DNA of 7,961 nucleotides from an uncultured Corynebacterium sp. (GTDB lineage Bacteria; Actinomycetota; Actinomycetes; Mycobacteriales; Mycobacteriaceae), in assembly GCA_945631445.1 (NCBI GenBank), contig CALZCR010000061.1, forward strand, positions 1-7,961, in the 5' to 3' direction. Below the pieces are notes generated by a model that saw nothing but the letters and a program-made list of their open reading frames with translations, ran no database searches and was not told the DNA's origin. The position numbers were made by a program, and so were the translations under genes. This document shows positions 5,815 to 7,961 of this stretch, piece by piece; the first letter of the stretch is position 1, and the number at the start of each line of letters is the position of its first letter.

Positions 5815-6431
5815 CCGACGGTCTCGCCGAAGCAGACCCGCTCGTTCACAGTCACCGCGCTCAACGACCCGGCCCCGTAGTCGATGAAGGCGTCCGCGCC
5901 GACGACCGTGCCCGGCGCCAGATAAGCGCCCAGGCGCACGCGGCCGGAGTCGACGACCGTGACCTCGCCGGGCACCACATAGTCCAGCATGCGCGGGAAC
6001 TTGTCGACGGAAAAGACCGTCACCGGGGCCCCGCCGGCCATCTGGCCGCGGATCATCTGGAAGTCCTTCATCGCGCACGGGCCGTAGTTGGTCCACACCA
6101 CGTTGGCCAGGTGTTCGCGGGCGTCCTCGAGGTTGACTTCCCCGGGCTGGACCAGCCGGTGGGACAGCAGGTGCAGGCGCAGGTAGACGTCATAAGCGTC
6201 CGTCGGCGCCTGGCTGAGGTCGTCAATGCGGGTGGCGACGGGCACGCGGGCCACGCCACGGGTCTCGTCCGGTCCGGCGAGGGCGGCGAACTGCTGCGGC
6301 GTAGTCTCCAGCCGCTCGGTGCCGGCCGTGGTCACCGGCTCATCCAACTTCGGGGCGGGGTACCACACGTCTAGGACGGTGCCGTCATAGGTCAGGGTGG
6401 CCAGGCCCCGGGCGTAGGCGCTGGAGGTCAC
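5811..6431 (-). CDS. Short DapD-like protein (tetrahydrodipicolinate N-succinyltransferase N-terminal half, catalytic beta-helix truncated)
   Basis: A 206-residue relative of actinobacterial DapD (about 300-317 residues). It keeps GLATLTYDGTVLDVWYPAPK (9-28), DAYDVYLRLHLLSHRL (78-93), VVWTNYGPCA (111-120), VDKFPRMLDYVVP (142-154) and RVRLGAYLAPGT (164-175), then ends at a TAG where the left-handed beta-helix would go on. The hexapeptide-repeat succinyl-CoA domain is absent. In the remembered M. tuberculosis DapD the segment GASMVEGR holds the catalytic Glu199; here it reads SAVTVNER, with Asn196 at that place. Minus-strand frames beyond the stop show no beta-helix remnant. The GTG start at 6431 overlaps the aroP TGA (GTGA), with GGAAG upstream. 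It is probably not an active succinyltransferase; it may be a decayed gene or a protein with a new role, perhaps regulatory. Confidence 0.8.
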   Translation of the reverse strand: MTSSAYARGLATLTYDGTVLDVWYPAPKLDEPVTTAGTERLETTPQQFAALAGPDETRGVARVPVATRIDDLSQAPTDAYDVYLRLHLLSHRLVQPGEVNLEDAREHLANVVWTNYGPCAMKDFQMIRGQMAGGAPVTVFSVDKFPRMLDYVVPGEVTVVDSGRVRLGAYLAPGTVVGADAFIDYGAGSLSAVTVNERVCFGETVG

Positions 6432-7798
6432 GTCGTGATCTTCCGTTTCTTGTTGTTTTTCGTGGTCAGCGACAGTATAGCCAGAACGCCGGCGACAACG
6501 ACGACTGAGACGATCTGGGAGCGCGCGGCCTCGTCGAAAAGCATCAGCGCCACCAGCCCCACGAGCAGGGCCATCGTCACCCAACTCAGCCACGGGTAAC
6601 CCCACATGCGCACGGAAGGGGTCTCGCCTGCGGCCTCGATGGCCGGACGCAGCTTCAGGAAGCTGGCGGTGGTCATGATCCAGATGACGATCAGGCAACC
6701 GCCCACCGCGTTGAGCAGGAACGTCAACAGTCCGGTCGGGTTCCACCACTGCAGGCCGACGGAGATAAAGGCGAAGATCATCGACAGGATGACCGCGTTG
6801 ATGGGGACGTTCTCCCGGTTGGTCACCTTAAAGATCCGCGGGGCGTCGCCTTCCCGGGCCAGGTCGTGGACCAGCCGGGAGGTGCCGTAAATCTGGGCGT
6901 TGAAGGCGCTCAACAGCGCCAGGACGATGACGGCCTCCATGAAGCCGACCACGCCGGGCAGATTCGCCAGAGAGAGCACCTGAGTGAACGGGGACTCCGC
7001 GGCGGTGGAGGCGTCCTGGATCTGGTCGTAGGGCACCAGCATGATGATCACCAGCACCGAACCCAGGTAGAAGACGATGATGCGGAAGATCACCGAACGC
7101 ACGGCGGTGCCGATGGCCTGAGACGGGTTGTCGGACTCGGCCGCCGCGATGGTCACCAACTCGATGCCGCCGAAGGCGAAGGCCACGGCCAGCAGCCCGG
7201 CGGCGACGCCGGGCAGCCCGTTCGGGGCGAATTCGACCTCGCTGACGTTGCTGAACAGGATGGGCTCGCTGCCCGGCAGCAGGCCGAAGAACAGCAGCAC
7301 GCCGACGATCAGGAAACCGATGATGACGGCGACCTTGATGAAGGAGAACCAGAACTCGAACTCGCCGAACCCGCGGACCTTGGCGAAGTTGACGAACGCG
7401 AAGAAGACCACGGCCACCAACGCCGGGATCCACGGATCCACCCCGAACCAGGAGCCCATGATGGCGGCGGCGCCCGTCATCTCCGCGCCCATGACCATGA
7501 CCAGCATGAACCAGTACAGCCAGCCGAGGACGAAACCCGCCCAGTGTCCGAAAGCCTGGCGCCCGTAGGTGGAGAAGGAACCCGACGAGGGGCGGGCCGA
7601 GGCCATCTCACCGAGCATCTGCATCACGAGGACGACGATGGCGCCCGCCACGATGTAGGCGAGCAGGACGGCGGGCCCGGCGGCGCGGATGCCCACGCCG
7701 GTCCCGAGGAACAGGCCGGCGCCGATGGCGGAGCCCAGTCCCATCATGGTCAAATGCCGGGTTTTAAGGCCGCTCCCGAGGCTGGTATTCGTGCTCAT
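6428..7798 (-). CDS. aroP: Aromatic amino acid permease, AroP-like (APC superfamily)
   Basis: A 456-residue inner-membrane amino acid:proton symporter of the amino acid transporter (AAT) family with about 12 hydrophobic segments. The broken first helix GSAIGAGLFLGTG is at 22-34, the sixth-helix motif FAFGGIE at 207-213, followed by AAAESDNP (218-225), and LSAFNAQIYGTSR (296-308) is a typical AAT block. Its near-continuous resemblance to C. glutamicum AroP (RHLTMMGLGSAIGAG, MVMGAEMTGAAAIMG, ESPFTQ, LLNAVGGCLIV) supports uptake of Phe, Tyr and Trp, although substrate range within this family is hard to fix from sequence; proline or GABA carriers are alternatives. The ATG at 7798 has no Shine-Dalgarno sequence and sits eight bases after a -10-like element, suggesting a leaderless message. 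It is the first gene of a two-gene unit with the short DapD-like gene. Confidence 0.85.
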   Translation of the reverse strand: MSTNTSLGSGLKTRHLTMMGLGSAIGAGLFLGTGVGIRAAGPAVLLAYIVAGAIVVLVMQMLGEMASARPSSGSFSTYGRQAFGHWAGFVLGWLYWFMLVMVMGAEMTGAAAIMGSWFGVDPWIPALVAVVFFAFVNFAKVRGFGEFEFWFSFIKVAVIIGFLIVGVLLFFGLLPGSEPILFSNVSEVEFAPNGLPGVAAGLLAVAFAFGGIELVTIAAAESDNPSQAIGTAVRSVIFRIIVFYLGSVLVIIMLVPYDQIQDASTAAESPFTQVLSLANLPGVVGFMEAVIVLALLSAFNAQIYGTSRLVHDLAREGDAPRIFKVTNRENVPINAVILSMIFAFISVGLQWWNPTGLLTFLLNAVGGCLIVIWIMTTASFLKLRPAIEAAGETPSVRMWGYPWLSWVTMALLVGLVALMLFDEAARSQIVSVVVVAGVLAILSLTTKNNKKRKITT

Positions 7799-7806
7799 GA
7801 GGGGAA

Positions 7807-7838
7807 ATCTTATCGGGTGACCTGAAACTCAGTGTAAA
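7807..7838 (-). promoter_or_regulatory. Probable aroP promoter, giving a leaderless or nearly leaderless mRNA
   Basis: Read on the minus strand, TAAGAT (7812-7807) resembles the corynebacterial -10 TAnnnT and is preceded by TTTACA (7838-7833) as a possible -35, with a rather long 20-base spacer. Only eight bases separate the -10 from the aroP ATG, so transcription would begin within about three bases of the start codon. The bases before the ATG (TTTCCCCTC) contain no purine-rich ribosome site, which agrees with a leaderless start. Confidence 0.45.
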
Positions 7839-7852
7839 GGGGCGGGTTTCAG
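7822..7852. repeat. 7-bp perfect inverted repeat upstream of aroP
   Basis: CTGAAAC at 7822-7828 and GTTTCAG at 7846-7852 are perfect reverse complements, 17 bases apart, with centres 24 bases apart. They flank the proposed -35 of aroP. There is no T-run after either arm, so this looks more like a two-site operator than a terminator for the preceding gene. The whole gap between that gene's stop and aroP is only 56 bases. Confidence 0.35.
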
Positions 7853-7854
7853 AA

Positions 7855-7961
7855 TCAGCGGAGGTTGTCCCACCGGACCACCGGGACGGAGTGGGCCGGG
7901 GACATCCCCACGGTCCATCCGGAGCGCCCGTCCAAGGTGGAGCCGCGGACGTGCTGGTCCA
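7855..7961 (-). CDS. C-terminal end of an unidentified protein (partial)
   Basis: Thirty-four codons run in from the right edge on the minus strand and stop with TGA at 7857-7855. The product ends GMSPAHSVPVVRWDNLR. Nearly every codon ends in G or C, as in the neighbouring genes, and the stop lies a sensible distance before the aroP promoter. I do not recognise the family; it does not look like the C-terminus of DapD or DapE. A plus-strand frame through the same bases has equally high GC at third positions but lacks a good start, so coding on the minus strand is likely but unproven. Confidence 0.5.
   Translation of the reverse strand, partial: DQHVRGSTLDGRSGWTVGMSPAHSVPVVRWDNLR

Noticed and set aside
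5820..5838. GGTCT-loop-AGACC hairpin just after the oxidoreductase stop
   Set aside because: Five base pairs with a 9-base loop, no T-run, and it lies within the coding end of the opposite gene.
4966..6096. Long minus-strand frame running past the DapD-like stop, which could have hidden a lost C-terminal domain
   Set aside because: Its translation shows no hexapeptide repeats or DapD C-terminal motifs; it is the complement of the oxidoreductase gene.
5811..6749. A longer start for the DapD-like gene reaching into aroP (to 6749)
   Set aside because: The extra N-terminal text is out-of-frame aroP sequence; homology to DapD begins just after the GTG at 6431.
6866..7825. Plus-strand frame opposite aroP, rich in Asp, Glu, Gly and His
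   Set aside because: Complement of hydrophobic aroP codons; no start context and no family resemblance.

Overview
The window is a gene-dense, high-GC stretch of about 8 kb that looks like the chromosome of a mycolic-acid actinobacterium, most likely a Corynebacterium. The reasons are the order lpqW - mshB - small membrane protein - fdxC - dapC, which matches the conserved actinobacterial layout (Rv1166 to Rv1178 region of M. tuberculosis); a mycothiol gene; and an aromatic amino acid permease very close to C. glutamicum AroP, which in that species also lies in the dap gene neighbourhood. These matches come from remembered family sequences; no search was run. There are no RNA genes, insertion sequences, phage genes or CRISPR arrays.

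Left part (1-2124, + strand): the 3' part of an LpqW-type lipoprotein gene, mshB (mycothiol deacetylase) and a 132-residue four-helix membrane protein. They are joined by ATGA and TAGTG overlaps, so this is almost certainly one operon for cell-envelope lipoglycan and thiol functions.

Middle (2125-5814, + strand): a 54-base gap carries a probable promoter and a near-perfect 17-bp dyad. It is followed by fdxC (7Fe ferredoxin), dapC (N-succinyl-diaminopimelate aminotransferase, TTG start), an RluA-family pseudouridine synthase, a GtrA-family membrane protein and a Rossmann-fold oxidoreductase of the F420:NADP oxidoreductase family. fdxC and dapC are only one codon apart and share a reading frame; dapC and the pseudouridine synthase gene overlap by 11 bases.

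Right part (5811-7961, - strand): aroP, with an apparently leaderless promoter, is joined by a GTGA overlap to a short DapD-like gene. That gene keeps the N-terminal half of tetrahydrodipicolinate N-succinyltransferase but stops just where the left-handed beta-helix catalytic domain should continue, and residues around the expected catalytic glutamate have changed. Its stop codon overlaps that of the convergent oxidoreductase gene. The end of one more minus-strand reading frame enters at the right edge.

The most interesting item is the aroP/short-DapD pair next to dapC: a DapD relative that cannot plausibly be an active succinyltransferase, kept open and translationally coupled to an amino acid permease. 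The rest is mostly ordinary housekeeping content.
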